Origin: Agromyces laixinhei
GTDB lineage: Bacteria > Actinomycetota > Actinomycetes > Actinomycetales > Microbacteriaceae
Length of the DNA: 64,000 nt
Direction of reading: 5' to 3'
Assembly: GCF_006337065.1 (NCBI RefSeq)
Contig: NZ_CP040872.1
Coordinates: 3,162,001 to 3,226,000, forward strand
Shown here: positions 25,132 to 35,709 of the stretch, one piece after another
How the letters are laid out: each line of letters opens with the position of its first letter
Position numbering within the stretch: the stretch's first letter is position 1
Program-made: the position numbers and the translations under genes
Notes under the pieces: generated by a model
Database searches by the model: none
What the model saw: only the letters and a program-made list of their open reading frames with translations
Told to the model about the DNA's origin: nothing

Positions 25132-26022
25132 ATGGATCTTCGGCTGCTGCGCTACTTCGTTGCGGTCTGCGAGAGCGGCACGCTGCACGGGGCGGCCGCC
25201 GTCGTGCATGTCGCCCAGCCCTCGCTCAGCCGCCAGATCCGGCGCCTGGAGCACGACCTCGGGTTCGAGCTGTTCGAGCGCTCGGCGCGAGGCTTGGCGC
25301 TGACCGCCGCGGGGCGTCGATTCCTCCCGGTAGCCGAGGACCTGCTCGCGAGGTCCAGTCAGGCCGCCTCGACTGCGCGATCCATTGCACGCGGGACCGT
25401 GCCCGATCTCACCGTGGTCGCGGCCCCGACCACGGTGACCGACGTGATCTCGCCGTACATCGTGCGGGCCGGCGCAACGGGGATCATCGGCAACGCCATC
25501 GAGGCCATGCCCGAGCATGTCTATGCCGCGGTCGAGCGCGGCGACGCCGACTTCGCGGTCGGCACACGGATCCCTCCGGCCGAACTGCAGTCGATGGTGC
25601 TCGGCCACGCCTACTTGTGGGCGCAGATGCCGACGGGGCATCCGCTCGCCACACGTACGAGCATTCCCATCGCCGAACTCACCCGGCAACCTCTCATCGT
25701 CATGAGCCGGGCTCTCGGCGTGCGCCAGATGCTCGATTCCGCGGCCGCACGAGCGGGCCTGTCGTTCACAGCAGCGGTCGAGACCACGTCACCCTCCCTC
25801 GCCCAGGCGCTCGCGGCCGCGGGCCGCGGCATCTGCGTGCTCTCGGATGACCCGCGCTACGACCTCGCTGCTGTGCCCATCTCCGCGCCCGGCGGCGACC
25901 TCATCATCACCCTGTTCGGCGTGTGGGATCGCATGCACTACGCCAGCGCCCGCATCGCGACGTGCCTCGAAGAGCTCAGCGCCTTCAGTGCCGAACTCTA
26001 CCCGCAGACGACGACGGCCTGA
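25132..26022 (+). CDS. LysR-family regulator, divergent from the oligopeptide transporter operon
   Basis: The 296-aa protein begins MDLRLLRYFVAVCESGTLHG with a typical LysR HTH (VAQPSLSRQIRRLEHDLGFE) and effector domain. TGGAGG lies 6 bp before ATG 25132. The 132-bp intergenic space with the binding-protein gene is AT-richer than its surroundings (around 25070-25110), fitting a shared promoter. Effector unknown. Confidence 0.92.
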   Translation: MDLRLLRYFVAVCESGTLHGAAAVVHVAQPSLSRQIRRLEHDLGFELFERSARGLALTAAGRRFLPVAEDLLARSSQAASTARSIARGTVPDLTVVAAPTTVTDVISPYIVRAGATGIIGNAIEAMPEHVYAAVERGDADFAVGTRIPPAELQSMVLGHAYLWAQMPTGHPLATRTSIPIAELTRQPLIVMSRALGVRQMLDSAAARAGLSFTAAVETTSPSLAQALAAAGRGICVLSDDPRYDLAAVPISAPGGDLIITLFGVWDRMHYASARIATCLEELSAFSAELYPQTTTA

Positions 26023-26030
26023 GAAGCCGG

Positions 26031-26843
26031 TCAGGCGGGCTGACGGCGCCAGAGGTACGGCGTCGTCGTCGACACTCTGATCATGCCGGATCGCTCGAGG
26101 ATCGGACGTGAGAACTCGGTCGAGTCGCTGTGGATGAGTGTCTTTCCCAGCGCGAGCGCAGAGCGGGCGCGAGCGGCCGTCAACGCGCGGTAGATGCCTC
26201 GGCCACGCCACTCGGGGCGGGTAGCACCGCCCCAGATTCCGGCGAAGCTGGTGCCTCGCACCGGTTCCAGCCGCCCGACGGATACGATCTCGCCGCCGAG
26301 TTCGGCGACCCACAGTTCCATGCCGTCGCGGAGCGCGAGCCGGCGAAGGTGGGCATCCGCGGTCTCCCTCAACACCGGTTCACCGAACGTTGCATCCTCG
26401 ACCGCGCTCATCGCGCGAACGTCGGCCTCTTCCGTGACGCGCCGCAACGTCACCCCCTCAGGCAGCGGAACGTCGACGGCCAGTGCCGTCGCCTCGCCGA
26501 TCATGATCGATTCCGGTTCATCCGGCATGAAGCCATGTTCCAGCAGCGCCTCGTGCAACCCCGGCGCAGTGTCGTGCGCGCGGGTCTTCCACTCCACCTT
26601 GGTGATCTCAGGGTCGGTCTGGAAATACGTCGACCCCTCTGAGACGAGACGCCGAAGAGCGGGCTCTTCGGTCGCACCGAGGTTCTGATAGGTGACGAAT
26701 CCGCGTCCGTTGGGAAAGGTCACCAGACGTAGCGGGCCATGCCGAGTCACGTTGATCGCACCCGGTGTCTCCGCATCGGTGCGCAACTGTTCGTCGTAGG
26801 CGGAGAGGAACCGCGCCTTCCTCTCCGATTCGTCGCGAGTCAT
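26031..26843 (-). CDS. GNAT-family N-acetyltransferase
   Basis: The C-terminal half of this 270-aa protein carries the GNAT core: VRAMSAVEDATFGEP, ELWVAELGGEIVSVGRL and the acetyl-CoA loop TRPEWRGRGIYRALTAARA. The N-terminal half (GFVTYQNLGATEEP...) is a separate segment common in two-part GNATs. The substrate is unknown. It converges on the LysR gene with an 8-bp gap. Confidence 0.85.
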   Translation of the reverse strand: MTRDESERKARFLSAYDEQLRTDAETPGAINVTRHGPLRLVTFPNGRGFVTYQNLGATEEPALRRLVSEGSTYFQTDPEITKVEWKTRAHDTAPGLHEALLEHGFMPDEPESIMIGEATALAVDVPLPEGVTLRRVTEEADVRAMSAVEDATFGEPVLRETADAHLRRLALRDGMELWVAELGGEIVSVGRLEPVRGTSFAGIWGGATRPEWRGRGIYRALTAARARSALALGKTLIHSDSTEFSRPILERSGMIRVSTTTPYLWRRQPA

Positions 26844-26897
26844 CAGTTGTCACGCTACCGCGCACGCGTCAGCGGATGCGACGACCGCATGACCGGG

Positions 26898-27641
26898 TCA
26901 GCTGCGCGGCGTCCACCCCGACGGCAACGGCCCATCGATCGCCGCCCGCTCCAGGTCGGCCGCCGCAGACCAGCCCTGCGCGGCATCCGTCGCATCGAAG
27001 CCGCCGCGAGCGACACGGAACCCGACGTCGTCATGGTGCATGCGCGGTGCTCCGCCCCGGCGCACCGACGCCCGCACGCTCCACGCATCGTCGGCGAATC
27101 CGCCGCCGCGAAACACGCGGTACGCGTCGTAGCGAGCCGGGTCGAGCAGGTCCCAGCACCACTCCCAGACGTTGCCGAGCGTGTCGAAGAGCCCGTTGAG
27201 ATTCGGATGCTTCCCGCCGACGTCCTGCGGATGCGTCACGCCGTCGGCGCTCGTCCAGGCGACCTCCTCGAGCGGACCGTAGTGCGGCCGAGTCGACCCG
27301 GCCCGGCATGCGAGCTCCCACTCGGCCTCGGTCGGCAGGCGAACCCCGTCGGCATCGACGTGCCAGGTGACGTCTTCACCGTCATACGTGTAGGCCGGTT
27401 CGAGCCCTTCCCACTCGGATGCCGCGTTGCAGAAGCGAATCGCCCGCAGCCAGCTCACGTCGGTTGCCGGGCGGCGCGGATGCGTCGCCGTCTCGCCGAG
27501 CATCTCGCCGAGTTGCTCCTGCGTCACCGGGTAGACGCCGATCTCGAACGGCTCGAGGTCGACGCTCCATCGCGCCTTGCGGCGGGCGTCGTGCAGGGCG
27601 ACGGTGCCGCCGTCGATGCTCGCCATCTCGATGTCCGTCAC
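26898..27641 (-). CDS. SUMF1/FGE-like fold protein lacking the catalytic cysteines
   Basis: The protein has the formylglycine-generating-enzyme fold pattern: GGTVALHD at the start, EIGVYPVTQEQLGEML, VSWLRAIRFCNAASEWEG, RLPTEAEWELACRAG, GNVWEWCWDL and VFRGGGFADDAWSVRASVRR. In true aerobic FGE two Cys near the RGGSW segment are catalytic; here that stretch has no Cys, so sulfatase activation is unlikely. The fold is also used by ergothioneine and other non-oxidising enzymes. GTG 27641 is the preferred start, with GTG 27668 or ATG 27626 as alternatives. Confidence 0.82.
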   Translation of the reverse strand: MTDIEMASIDGGTVALHDARRKARWSVDLEPFEIGVYPVTQEQLGEMLGETATHPRRPATDVSWLRAIRFCNAASEWEGLEPAYTYDGEDVTWHVDADGVRLPTEAEWELACRAGSTRPHYGPLEEVAWTSADGVTHPQDVGGKHPNLNGLFDTLGNVWEWCWDLLDPARYDAYRVFRGGGFADDAWSVRASVRRGGAPRMHHDDVGFRVARGGFDATDAAQGWSAAADLERAAIDGPLPSGWTPRS

Positions 27642-27690
27642 CGACGCAGTCTCGCACGCCGCGGCCACGACCTCTGCATAGGATGGCCGG

Positions 27691-28098
27691 ATGCGTCTCT
27701 TGGATCATCTCGGAATCTCCGTTGAAGACCTGCCTCGCTCCATCGCACAGTTCGATCCGGTGATGGTCGCGCTCGGCTGCACGCGACAGGATGCCGATAA
27801 CAGTGTGTCTTGGTCGAAGGGCGAGGACGAGCTCATCCTCTTCCCCGCACGCGAAACGGGCAGCGGGCCGCACCGGCACGGCAAGGTCGGATGGCAGCAT
27901 CTCGCCTTCCCCGTCGGCTCTCGCGAAGAGGTCGATCGTCTGCACGCGATCGCCGTCGACGCGGGTTGGACGTCTGTGCGCGACCCGAAGGTGTTCACTC
28001 GGTTCAGTGACCGCTACTACGCGTCGTTCGTCGAAGACGACAACGGCATCCGCTTCGAATTCATGTTCAACCCGCCGAAGGACGTTGCCGCAGACTGA
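27691..28098 (+). CDS. VOC-family (glyoxalase/bleomycin-resistance fold) protein
   Basis: The 135-aa protein starts MRLLDHLGISVEDLPRSIAQFD, typical of VOC proteins. It has KVGWQHLAFPV with a metal-ligand-like His and DNGIRFEFMF with a metal-ligand-like Glu near the C-terminus. Substrate unknown. Confidence 0.87.
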   Translation: MRLLDHLGISVEDLPRSIAQFDPVMVALGCTRQDADNSVSWSKGEDELILFPARETGSGPHRHGKVGWQHLAFPVGSREEVDRLHAIAVDAGWTSVRDPKVFTRFSDRYYASFVEDDNGIRFEFMFNPPKDVAAD

Positions 28099-28128
28099 GC
28101 TGTCGACGTCGCACACCTGCCGGCCGAC

Positions 28129-28395
28129 CTACCAGACGGTGCCGCCTCCGACCGAGATGCCGCCCCACGTGAGCGCGATGAAGATCGCGGCGAACACGAC
28201 GGGCGCGATGCCCTTGCCGCTGCGTGCGAGCCCCTTGAGGAGGGCGATCACAGCGAGGATCGCTGCGACGATCGAGAGGCCACCGCCGACGATCAGCCCG
28301 ATGAACAGCGGGATGGGCATGAGCACGAGGCCGGCCAGCGCGAACCAGAACGCGGCCCAGGCAGTTGGATTTCGGCGATCAACGGAGGAGGACAT
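28129..28395 (-). CDS. Small DUF4190-like membrane protein (88 aa)
   Basis: The protein has two long hydrophobic stretches (FWFALAGLVLMPIPLFIGLIVG and LSIVAAILAVIALLKGL) and a third near the C-terminus (VVFAAIFIALTWGGI). It resembles the small integral membrane proteins of the DUF4190 type. Function unknown. The start ATG 28395 follows CCTCCT on the plus strand, that is GGAGGA on the coding strand. Confidence 0.75.
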   Translation of the reverse strand: MSSSVDRRNPTAWAAFWFALAGLVLMPIPLFIGLIVGGGLSIVAAILAVIALLKGLARSGKGIAPVVFAAIFIALTWGGISVGGGTVW

Positions 28396-28418
28396 GCTTC
28401 AGTATCTCGTGTCCGCAC

Positions 28419-28433
28419 CTCACCGTCGGTGAG
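28419..28433 (-). terminator. Short hairpin after the AbiE-type operon
   Basis: CTCACCG-T-CGGTGAG is a perfect 7-bp inverted repeat between the end of the small third gene (28478) and the DUF4190-like gene start (28395). It is a possible weak terminator. Confidence 0.35.
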
Positions 28434-28477
28434 ACCCGCACTGCTCGGCCACCTGCAAGCCGAGAGATCCCGCTCGT

Positions 28478-28759
28478 TCAGCGAAGGCTGAGTGCGCGAT
28501 CCCAACGCTCGAAGCGGCGCTGCGCGACGATCGTGCTGAGCTCCTCACGCAATTCAGGGTGCTCGATGTAGAAACGCACCGCGCAGTACAGGAGCACCGC
28601 GTCCTGCTCGAAAACACCAGCGGTGAACGGAAGCATCACAAACCCGGAAACAGGTCGTCGCTGAGGATCCACTAGCTCAAGCTCCGTGTCCGCCGGGAAC
28701 GGGAGGAGTGGTCGCGCCACCCGACGACCCTCGTAAACGACGACGGCAGAACACGACAT
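28478..28759 (-). CDS. Hypothetical 93-aa protein, third gene of the AbiE-type module
   Basis: The protein (MSCSAVVVYEGRRVARPLLP...RRFERWDRALSLR) begins 4 bp after the stop of the AbiEii gene. It has balanced amino-acid composition and predicted helix in the second half (ELREELSTIVAQRRFERWD). I recognise no domain. Its position suggests co-transcription with the toxin-antitoxin pair, either as an accessory protein or as an unrelated passenger. Confidence 0.6.
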   Translation of the reverse strand: MSCSAVVVYEGRRVARPLLPFPADTELELVDPQRRPVSGFVMLPFTAGVFEQDAVLLYCAVRFYIEHPELREELSTIVAQRRFERWDRALSLR

Positions 28760-28763
28760 GGGG

Positions 28764-29690
28764 TCAGTTCCACGGCCGCGCGTTGTCGATTGCGGTGATC
28801 CATTCATTGAGCTCGATGATGAGCTCGTCGAGTGTCGATGAGACACCGGCTTGCTCTGCTGGTGTCTCGAAGGTGTTCGCCCAGAGCGGGTTCGTGACGA
28901 TCGTCGGCGGCCACGAGCGCGGATGTCTCCCGATCTGAGTCGCTTCCACTGCGCGGGCCTGGAAGACGTCGATCGCAGCCTTCCGTACCACGTCGAGCGA
29001 TCCTGGCGTCGGATAGTAAGCATGCTTGATCGATAGGAGGTCGACGAGATCCCGAACCCGGTCGTTGACGAACGTGGGCGGCTCGTGGGGGTCTGTGCAT
29101 GCGTGAAGCTTCTGTGCGACCTGATATGCCATAGCGATCCCGACGAGCGCGTCAGGAGTCTGGATGCCGAAGAAGTCTGTGGAGGGCGCGGCGATCCGGT
29201 CCGAGTGCTCGCGAATCTGCCCGTCGTCGAAGGCTACCTCAACTTGAACGCGTCGCCATGTGATCCCGCGAAGGGCGAGCAGGACGTCGAAGCGACGCGG
29301 CTTTACGATCCGAGGAGCGTTGATCGTCTGGATCGGCGTGCGAGAAAGGGTGACGGGACCCCATGGCTGCGCCAGCACCTCGTCCAGCGCGAGAACGAAC
29401 TCGTCGACGGAGCCACGGAAGAGGGTGTCGACGTCGCGCGTCGCGCGTGCCGATGCTCCGAGTCGTCGTTCGAGGTAGACACCGCCCTTGAGGAGGAAGA
29501 GCGGCTGCTGATCTTGACCCAATGCTCGCTGGAGTGCGGCGACGACGATCGTCGACGCCAGAATCCATCCCGTGCGGGCAGCGCTCGTGCCGAGCGCAAC
29601 GGATGCTTGACGCACCCACTGTTCCAGTACGCGGGCGCTTGCCGGCGCGCGGTCCTTCTCGGGGAGGGCGGCGAAGGGGTCGTCAGACAT
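28764..29690 (-). CDS. AbiEii/AbiGii-family nucleotidyltransferase toxin
   Basis: The 308-aa protein has the nucleotidyltransferase toxin signature LFLLKGGVYLERRLG followed by RATRDVDTLFRG, where the Asp residues bind metal. Conserved later elements include FDVLLAL and KLHACTDPHEP...RVRDLVDLLSI, as in type IV AbiEii toxins. Such enzymes transfer NMPs to a target and act in abortive infection or toxin-antitoxin addiction. Its start overlaps the 3' end of the AbiEi gene by 8 bp, the usual order antitoxin then toxin. Confidence 0.9.
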   Translation of the reverse strand: MSDDPFAALPEKDRAPASARVLEQWVRQASVALGTSAARTGWILASTIVVAALQRALGQDQQPLFLLKGGVYLERRLGASARATRDVDTLFRGSVDEFVLALDEVLAQPWGPVTLSRTPIQTINAPRIVKPRRFDVLLALRGITWRRVQVEVAFDDGQIREHSDRIAAPSTDFFGIQTPDALVGIAMAYQVAQKLHACTDPHEPPTFVNDRVRDLVDLLSIKHAYYPTPGSLDVVRKAAIDVFQARAVEATQIGRHPRSWPPTIVTNPLWANTFETPAEQAGVSSTLDELIIELNEWITAIDNARPWN

Positions 29691-30270
29691 ACTTCGTTTC
29701 GATCTGTGTTGTCAGGCCTGTCGCCTCAGCGATGGTGATCCGACCCCGTTCGCGGGCAGTGTCGATGGCCGCTCGAAGCAGATGCACCGGGACGCCGGTG
29801 TCGACTCCCTGCTGGATAGCGGTCTTCTCCGTGACCGTGCGGATGCCTTGCCACCAGGAGAGGTCTGCTTCGGCGAGGTGGGCGTGGTGAAGGACGTAAG
29901 CGTCTCCGCCACGCTTGCTGACCCGATGACCTTTGGGGACGGTGACGTGGATTCGGTCTGGGTTGATGTCACAGAGTTCGTGCACCGCCAGCGCGGTGTC
30001 GTGGCTGAGCACAGCGTCCGGAGTGTTGGCCCACAGAACGGCCAGCATGTACTCATCGCGCTCGGTGGCGGGGAGTTCCGGGAATCGATAGATGCCGTGG
30101 CCCACACGCTCGAGCTTGTCCCGACGAGCGAGCCGAGCCAGTTCCCCGGGTGCGGCTCCCATGTTTCGAGCGTCCCGTTCCGTGACAAACCCGTACTGGT
30201 CGAGGGCGACATCCCAGAGATCTTTGCGAAGCACGACTCCCCCAATCAAGTGGCGCAAATAGTGTGCCAT
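29683..30270 (-). CDS. AbiEi-family antitoxin / transcriptional regulator
   Basis: This protein (up to 195 aa) has an N-terminal winged-helix (LWDVALDQYGFVTERDARNM...LARRDKLERVGHGIYRFPEL) and the AbiEi C-terminal domain (VLSHDTALAVHELCDINPDRIHVTVP). AbiEi proteins repress their own operon by binding palindromes upstream. Here GCCAT-AA-ATGGC overlaps the ATG at 30270, so the real start may be a GTG near 30234, where GGGGGAG lies close upstream. Confidence 0.88.
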   Translation of the reverse strand: MAHYLRHLIGGVVLRKDLWDVALDQYGFVTERDARNMGAAPGELARLARRDKLERVGHGIYRFPELPATERDEYMLAVLWANTPDAVLSHDTALAVHELCDINPDRIHVTVPKGHRVSKRGGDAYVLHHAHLAEADLSWWQGIRTVTEKTAIQQGVDTGVPVHLLRAAIDTARERGRITIAEATGLTTQIETKYV

Positions 30271-30277
30271 AAATGGC
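30266..30277. promoter_or_regulatory. Palindrome GCCATAAATGGC at the AbiE promoter
   Basis: A perfect 5+5 bp inverted repeat with a 2-bp centre overlaps the first possible start of the AbiEi gene in an AT-richer stretch (CACTATTTGCG on the coding strand could be a -10 region). It is a plausible AbiEi binding site. Confidence 0.45.
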
Positions 30278-30350
30278 GTACTTTTCGCATACGCTGGAGC
30301 GATCCTGATATCGACGTCGCGTCGACTCCTTCGCCCGCGCCCCTACAACC

Positions 30351-30587
30351 TCACCAACGCTTGACAGTGGGAATCTCCACGGCAAGGTGCTCGAGCAGCT
30401 CGTACAGATCCACTCGGATCAGCCGCCCAACCCTATAACCGCGTACCGTCCCATCCGCGATTCGGCGCCACAGCGTCCTGACCGATATGCCGAACTGTTC
30501 AGCCCCCTCGACAAGCGACACCAGCTTCGGCATCGACGACTCACGACTGGATGCCGCGTGCCACTCCGAACGACCGCTCGAGTTCAC
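30351..30587 (-). CDS. Excisionase/MerR-type helix-turn-helix protein (78 aa)
   Basis: The core LVSLVEGAEQFGISVRTLWRRIADGTVRGYRVGRLIRVDLYELLEHL is a winged HTH of the excisionase (Xis/AlpA) type. I prefer GTG 30587 because GGGAGGGACAGGC lies directly upstream; ATG 30533 would give just the HTH. Such proteins act as excisionases or small regulators of mobile islands. No integrase is in the window, so it may be a remnant or a stand-alone regulator. Confidence 0.78.
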   Translation of the reverse strand: MNSSGRSEWHAASSRESSMPKLVSLVEGAEQFGISVRTLWRRIADGTVRGYRVGRLIRVDLYELLEHLAVEIPTVKRW

Positions 30588-30614
30588 GCCTGTCCCTCCC
30601 TGTCCATCAATCAT

Positions 30615-30626
30615 CTCTGAACAGAG
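30615..30626. promoter_or_regulatory. Palindrome CTCTGAACAGAG upstream of the HTH gene
   Basis: A perfect 5+5 bp inverted repeat with a 2-bp centre lies about 30 bp upstream of the HTH start in an AT-rich gap. It is a candidate operator. Confidence 0.35.
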
Positions 30627-30627
30627 A

Positions 30628-30672
30628 AACCTGAATCAGAAAATATTAGCCATTTTGCCTACTGATCAGGTT
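30628..30672 (-). terminator. Stem-loop downstream of nrdF
   Basis: On the minus strand AACCTGATCAG pairs with CTGATTCAGGTT (11 bp with a 1-nt bulge; 22-nt loop), followed by TCTCTGTT. It lies 19 bp after the nrdF stop in an unusually AT-rich gap, so it probably ends the nrd transcript. Confidence 0.5.
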
Positions 30673-30690
30673 CTTTATGACAAGAAAATC

Positions 30691-32519
<1,829 letters not shown>

Positions 32520-32523
32520 GAAC

Positions 32524-34659
32524 TCAGAGCGCGCAGCTGACGCAAAGTTCCAGCTCAGTCCCCTCGAGGGCCATCTGACGCAGGCGGATGTAGTAGATCG
32601 TCTTGATCCCCTTCTTCCATGCGTAGATCTGCGCCTTGTTGATGTCACGGGTCGTCGCCGTGTCCTTGAAGAACAGGGTGAGCGAGAGGCCCTGGTCGAC
32701 GTGCTGCGTCGCCGCGGCGTAGGTGTCGATGACCTTCTCGTAACCGATCTCGTAGGCGTCCTGGTAGTACTCGAGGTTGTCGTTCGTCATGAACGCAGCC
32801 GGGTAGTACACGCGACCGAGCTTGCCTTCCTTGCGAATCTCGATCTTCGACGCGATCGGGTGGATCGAGGCCGTCGAGTTGTTGATGTACGAGATCGAAC
32901 CGGTCGGCGGCACGGCCTGCAGGTTCTGGTTGTAGATGCCGTGCTCCTGGATCGACGCCTTCAGCGCCTTCCAGTCCTCCTGCGTCGGGATGTGCACGCC
33001 GGCGTCGGCGAAGAGCTGCGTGACCTTCGCGGTCTCGGGCACCCACGCGGCATCCGTGTACTTGTCGAAGAACTCACCCGAGGCGTACTTCGAGTCCTCG
33101 AAGCCGACGAAGGTCTCGCCGCGCTCCTTCGCGATGGCGTTCGACGCGCGCAGCGCGTGGAACAGCACCGTGTAGAAGTAGATGTTCGTGAAGTCGATGC
33201 CCTCTTCGCTGCCGTAGAAGACGCGCTCGCGGGCGAGGTAGCCGTGCAGGTTCATCTGGCCGAGGCCGATGGCGTGCGACTTGTCGTTGCCGTCTTCGAT
33301 CGAACGCACCGAGGTGATGTGGCTCATGTTCGACACGGCGGTGAGGCCGCGGATGGCGGTGTCGACCGTCTTGCCGAAGTCGGGCGAGTCCATCGTGAGC
33401 GCGATGTTCAGCGAGCCGAGGTTGCACGAGATGTCTTTGCCGATCTCGTTGTAGCTCAGGTCTTCGTTGTACGTCGTCGGCGTGTTGACCTGCAGGATCT
33501 CGGAGCACAGGTTCGACATGTTGATGCGGCCCTTGATGGGGTTCGCCGTGTTCACCGTGTCTTCGAACACGATGTAGGGGTATCCGCTCTCGAACTGGAT
33601 CTCGGCGAGCGTCTGGAAGAACTCGCGCGCGTTGATCTTCGTCTTCTTGATGCGCGGGTCGTCGACCATTTCGCGGTACTTCTCGGTGATCGAGATGTCG
33701 CCGAACGGCGTGCCGTAGACCTTCTCGACGTCATACGGCGAGAAGAGGTACATGTCTTCGCCCTTCTTGGCGAGCTCGAACGTGATGTCGGGCACGACGA
33801 CACCGAGCGACAGCGTCTTGATGCGGATCTTCTCGTCGGCGTTCTCGCGCTTCGTGTCGAGGAACCGCATGATGTCGGGGTGGTGCGCGTTCAGGTACAC
33901 CGCGCCGGCGCCCTGGCGGGCACCGAGCTGGTTGGCGTAGCTGAAGGAGTCTTCGAGGAGCTTCATCACGGGGATGATGCCGCTCGACTGGTTCTCGATC
34001 TGCTTGATCGGGGCGCCCGCCTCGCGGATGTTCGAGAGCGAGAGGGCGACGCCGCCGCCCCGCTTGGAGAGCTGCAGGGCGGAGTTGATGCCACGCGAGA
34101 TCGACTCCATGTTGTCTTCGATGCGCAGCAGGAAGCAGGAGACGAGCTCCCCTCGCTGCGCCTTGCCGGTGTTCAGGAAGGTCGGGGTGGCGGGCTGGAA
34201 CCGGCCGCCGATGATCTCTTCGACGAGGTTGACGGCGAGCTTCTCATCGCCCTGCGCGAGACCGAGCGCGGTCATGACGACGCGGTCTTCGAAGCGCTCG
34301 AGGTAGCGCTTGCCGTCGAACGTCTTCAGCGTGTAGCTCGTGTAGTACTTGAACGCGCCGAGGAAGGTCTCGAAGCGGAACTTCTTCGAGTACGCGAGGT
34401 CGTTGAGCTTCGTGATGAACTCGAACGAGTACTGGTCGAGCACCGCCTGCTCGTAGTACTCCTTCTCGACGAGGTAGTCGAGGCGTTCCTTCAGGGAGTG
34501 GAAGAAGACGGTGTTCTGGTTGACGTGCTGCAGGAAGTACTCGCGCGCCGCCTCGCGGTCCTTGTCGAACTGGATCTCACCGTTCTCGCCGTAGAGGTTC
34601 AGCATGGCGTTGAGCGAGTGGTAGTCCATGCCGCTCGACACGCGAGGCGCGTCGATCAC
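32524..34659 (-). CDS. nrdE: Class Ib ribonucleotide reductase, alpha subunit
   Basis: The 711-aa catalytic subunit shows [15 protein letters not shown] at the N-terminus, [42 protein letters not shown], and the thiol pair near the C-terminus (ELCVSCAL) that is re-reduced by NrdH. It reduces ribonucleoside diphosphates. It has no intein or intron. I chose GTG 34659, which overlaps the nrdI stop as GTGA; TTG 34692 and ATG 34629 are also in frame. Confidence 0.96.
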   Translation of the reverse strand: MIDAPRVSSGMDYHSLNAMLNLYGENGEIQFDKDREAAREYFLQHVNQNTVFFHSLKERLDYLVEKEYYEQAVLDQYSFEFITKLNDLAYSKKFRFETFLGAFKYYTSYTLKTFDGKRYLERFEDRVVMTALGLAQGDEKLAVNLVEEIIGGRFQPATPTFLNTGKAQRGELVSCFLLRIEDNMESISRGINSALQLSKRGGGVALSLSNIREAGAPIKQIENQSSGIIPVMKLLEDSFSYANQLGARQGAGAVYLNAHHPDIMRFLDTKRENADEKIRIKTLSLGVVVPDITFELAKKGEDMYLFSPYDVEKVYGTPFGDISITEKYREMVDDPRIKKTKINAREFFQTLAEIQFESGYPYIVFEDTVNTANPIKGRINMSNLCSEILQVNTPTTYNEDLSYNEIGKDISCNLGSLNIALTMDSPDFGKTVDTAIRGLTAVSNMSHITSVRSIEDGNDKSHAIGLGQMNLHGYLARERVFYGSEEGIDFTNIYFYTVLFHALRASNAIAKERGETFVGFEDSKYASGEFFDKYTDAAWVPETAKVTQLFADAGVHIPTQEDWKALKASIQEHGIYNQNLQAVPPTGSISYINNSTASIHPIASKIEIRKEGKLGRVYYPAAFMTNDNLEYYQDAYEIGYEKVIDTYAAATQHVDQGLSLTLFFKDTATTRDINKAQIYAWKKGIKTIYYIRLRQMALEGTELELCVSCAL

Positions 34660-35078
34660 TGCGACACCGTCTGTAACTGCTGAGTTGACCAAAATGCGTC
34701 CAATCCATCGTCGACGGCGCGAACGTCGTCAGGTGTTCCGAATACTTCGAAGCGGTAGAGGTGCGGCACCCCGGTCTTCTCGGCGATGATGTCGCCGGCC
34801 AGACCGAAGGCCGTACCGAAGTTGGTGTTGCCCGCGCTGATCACACCGCGGATCTTCGAGCGGTTGTCGGGGTCGTTCAGGAAGCGGATGACCTGCTTCG
34901 GCACGGCGCCCTTGCCGTCGCCGCCGCCATAGGTCGGCACGACGAGCACGTAGGGTTCATCGGCGTGCAGTGCTGCTTCACGCGCATGCAGCGGGATGCG
35001 GGCCGCAGAGCGACCGAGCTTCTCGATGAAGCGCTTGGTGTTGCCCGAGACGCTCGAGAAGTAGACCAGGTTCGTCAT
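34656..35078 (-). CDS. nrdI: Flavodoxin-like NrdI, activator of NrdF
   Basis: The 140-aa protein begins [21 protein letters not shown] (FMN phosphate loop [10 protein letters not shown]) and has [18 protein letters not shown] and [16 protein letters not shown], as in NrdI. It supplies an oxidant to assemble the dimanganese-tyrosyl radical in NrdF. It follows nrdH after 72 bp and overlaps nrdE. Confidence 0.97.
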   Translation of the reverse strand: MTNLVYFSSVSGNTKRFIEKLGRSAARIPLHAREAALHADEPYVLVVPTYGGGDGKGAVPKQVIRFLNDPDNRSKIRGVISAGNTNFGTAFGLAGDIIAEKTGVPHLYRFEVFGTPDDVRAVDDGLDAFWSTQQLQTVSQ

Positions 35079-35150
35079 GGTGCGTCCTTCACGACTGCAT
35101 TCCGCCGGCTCGCTCCCCCGAGCTCACCGGCTGCTGCTATGCCAAGGGGA

Positions 35151-35384
35151 TCAGCTCAGGCGGGAGGCGAGTTCGTCGATCTTGTCGGGGCGGAATCCCG
35201 ACCAGTGGCCTTCGTCGGTGATGACGACCGGAGCCTGCAGGTACCCCAGTTCCTTCACCTGCGCGAGTGCGCCTTCATCGACAGAGAGGTCGAGTACGTC
35301 GTACTCGATGCCCTTGCTGTCGAGCGCGCGATACGTCGCGTTGCACTGCACGCAAGAAGGCTTGGTGTAGACCGTGACCGTCAT
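35151..35384 (-). CDS. nrdH: NrdH-redoxin
   Basis: The 77-aa glutaredoxin-like protein has the CVQC redox motif (YTKPSCVQCNATYRALD) and the NrdH-type C-terminus WSGFRPDKIDEL. It reduces NrdE. ATG 35384 has AGGGG upstream. It is the first gene of the nrdHIEF operon. Confidence 0.97.
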   Translation of the reverse strand: MTVTVYTKPSCVQCNATYRALDSKGIEYDVLDLSVDEGALAQVKELGYLQAPVVITDEGHWSGFRPDKIDELASRLS

Positions 35385-35446
35385 TGTTTTCCCCTCGTTC
35401 TCAGGCTCTGGAGGAGCCCATCCCCCGGTGTTTCTTCGGTTCTTCA

Positions 35447-35496
35447 ATACTACATCTTGTGTTCGTAGAACTCGACTGCCACAACATGCTGTAGTT
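35447..35496 (-). promoter_or_regulatory. Pair of NrdR-like boxes upstream of nrdH
   Basis: ATACTACATCTTGTGT (35447-35462) and ACAACATGCTGTAGTT (35481-35496) share ACnACATnnTGTnG-type symmetry with 10 of 14 aligned positions identical. They are spaced 32 bp, about three helical turns, as expected for NrdR box pairs in front of nrd operons. The NrdR gene itself is not in the window. Confidence 0.65.
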
Positions 35497-35508
35497 ACAT
35501 TCGTGTAG

Positions 35509-35594
35509 TTATCCACCGGGTTATCCACGGGTTGTGAACAGCGGATGCTGCAACGACCAGCGGATTCTCGCGGCTCGGCCCGGGGTTATCCACA
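35509..35594. promoter_or_regulatory. Cluster of DnaA-type boxes upstream of the nrd operon
   Basis: TTATCCACC (35509-35517), TTATCCACG (35521-35529) and TTATCCACA (35586-35594, exact consensus) occur in the same orientation within 86 bp. A further TGTGGACGG lies at 35621-35629 on the other strand. Two boxes are separated by 12 bp, about one helical turn. The rest of the 411-bp gene-free gap (35385-35795) holds the NrdR-like boxes and the hairpin after the GH101 gene. Confidence 0.6.
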
Positions 35595-35709
35595 CCCCTC
35601 GAGTTCGAGAACTCTTCGCCTGTGGACGGATGCCGGGCGTGTCGCGAATCGTTGTGACCATCACACTGCCACCAGCCACCGACATCGCCGTGCGCGGGCG
35701 CGCACGGCA

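Noticed and set aside
28478..30614. Prophage or integrative element around AbiE and the excisionase-like gene
   Set aside because: No integrase, phage genes, tRNA or flanking direct repeats were seen; only a small accessory patch is supported.
35509..35629. Chromosomal replication origin
   Set aside because: Only three or four DnaA boxes and no dnaA, dnaN or rpmH genes nearby; regulatory or titration role is more likely.
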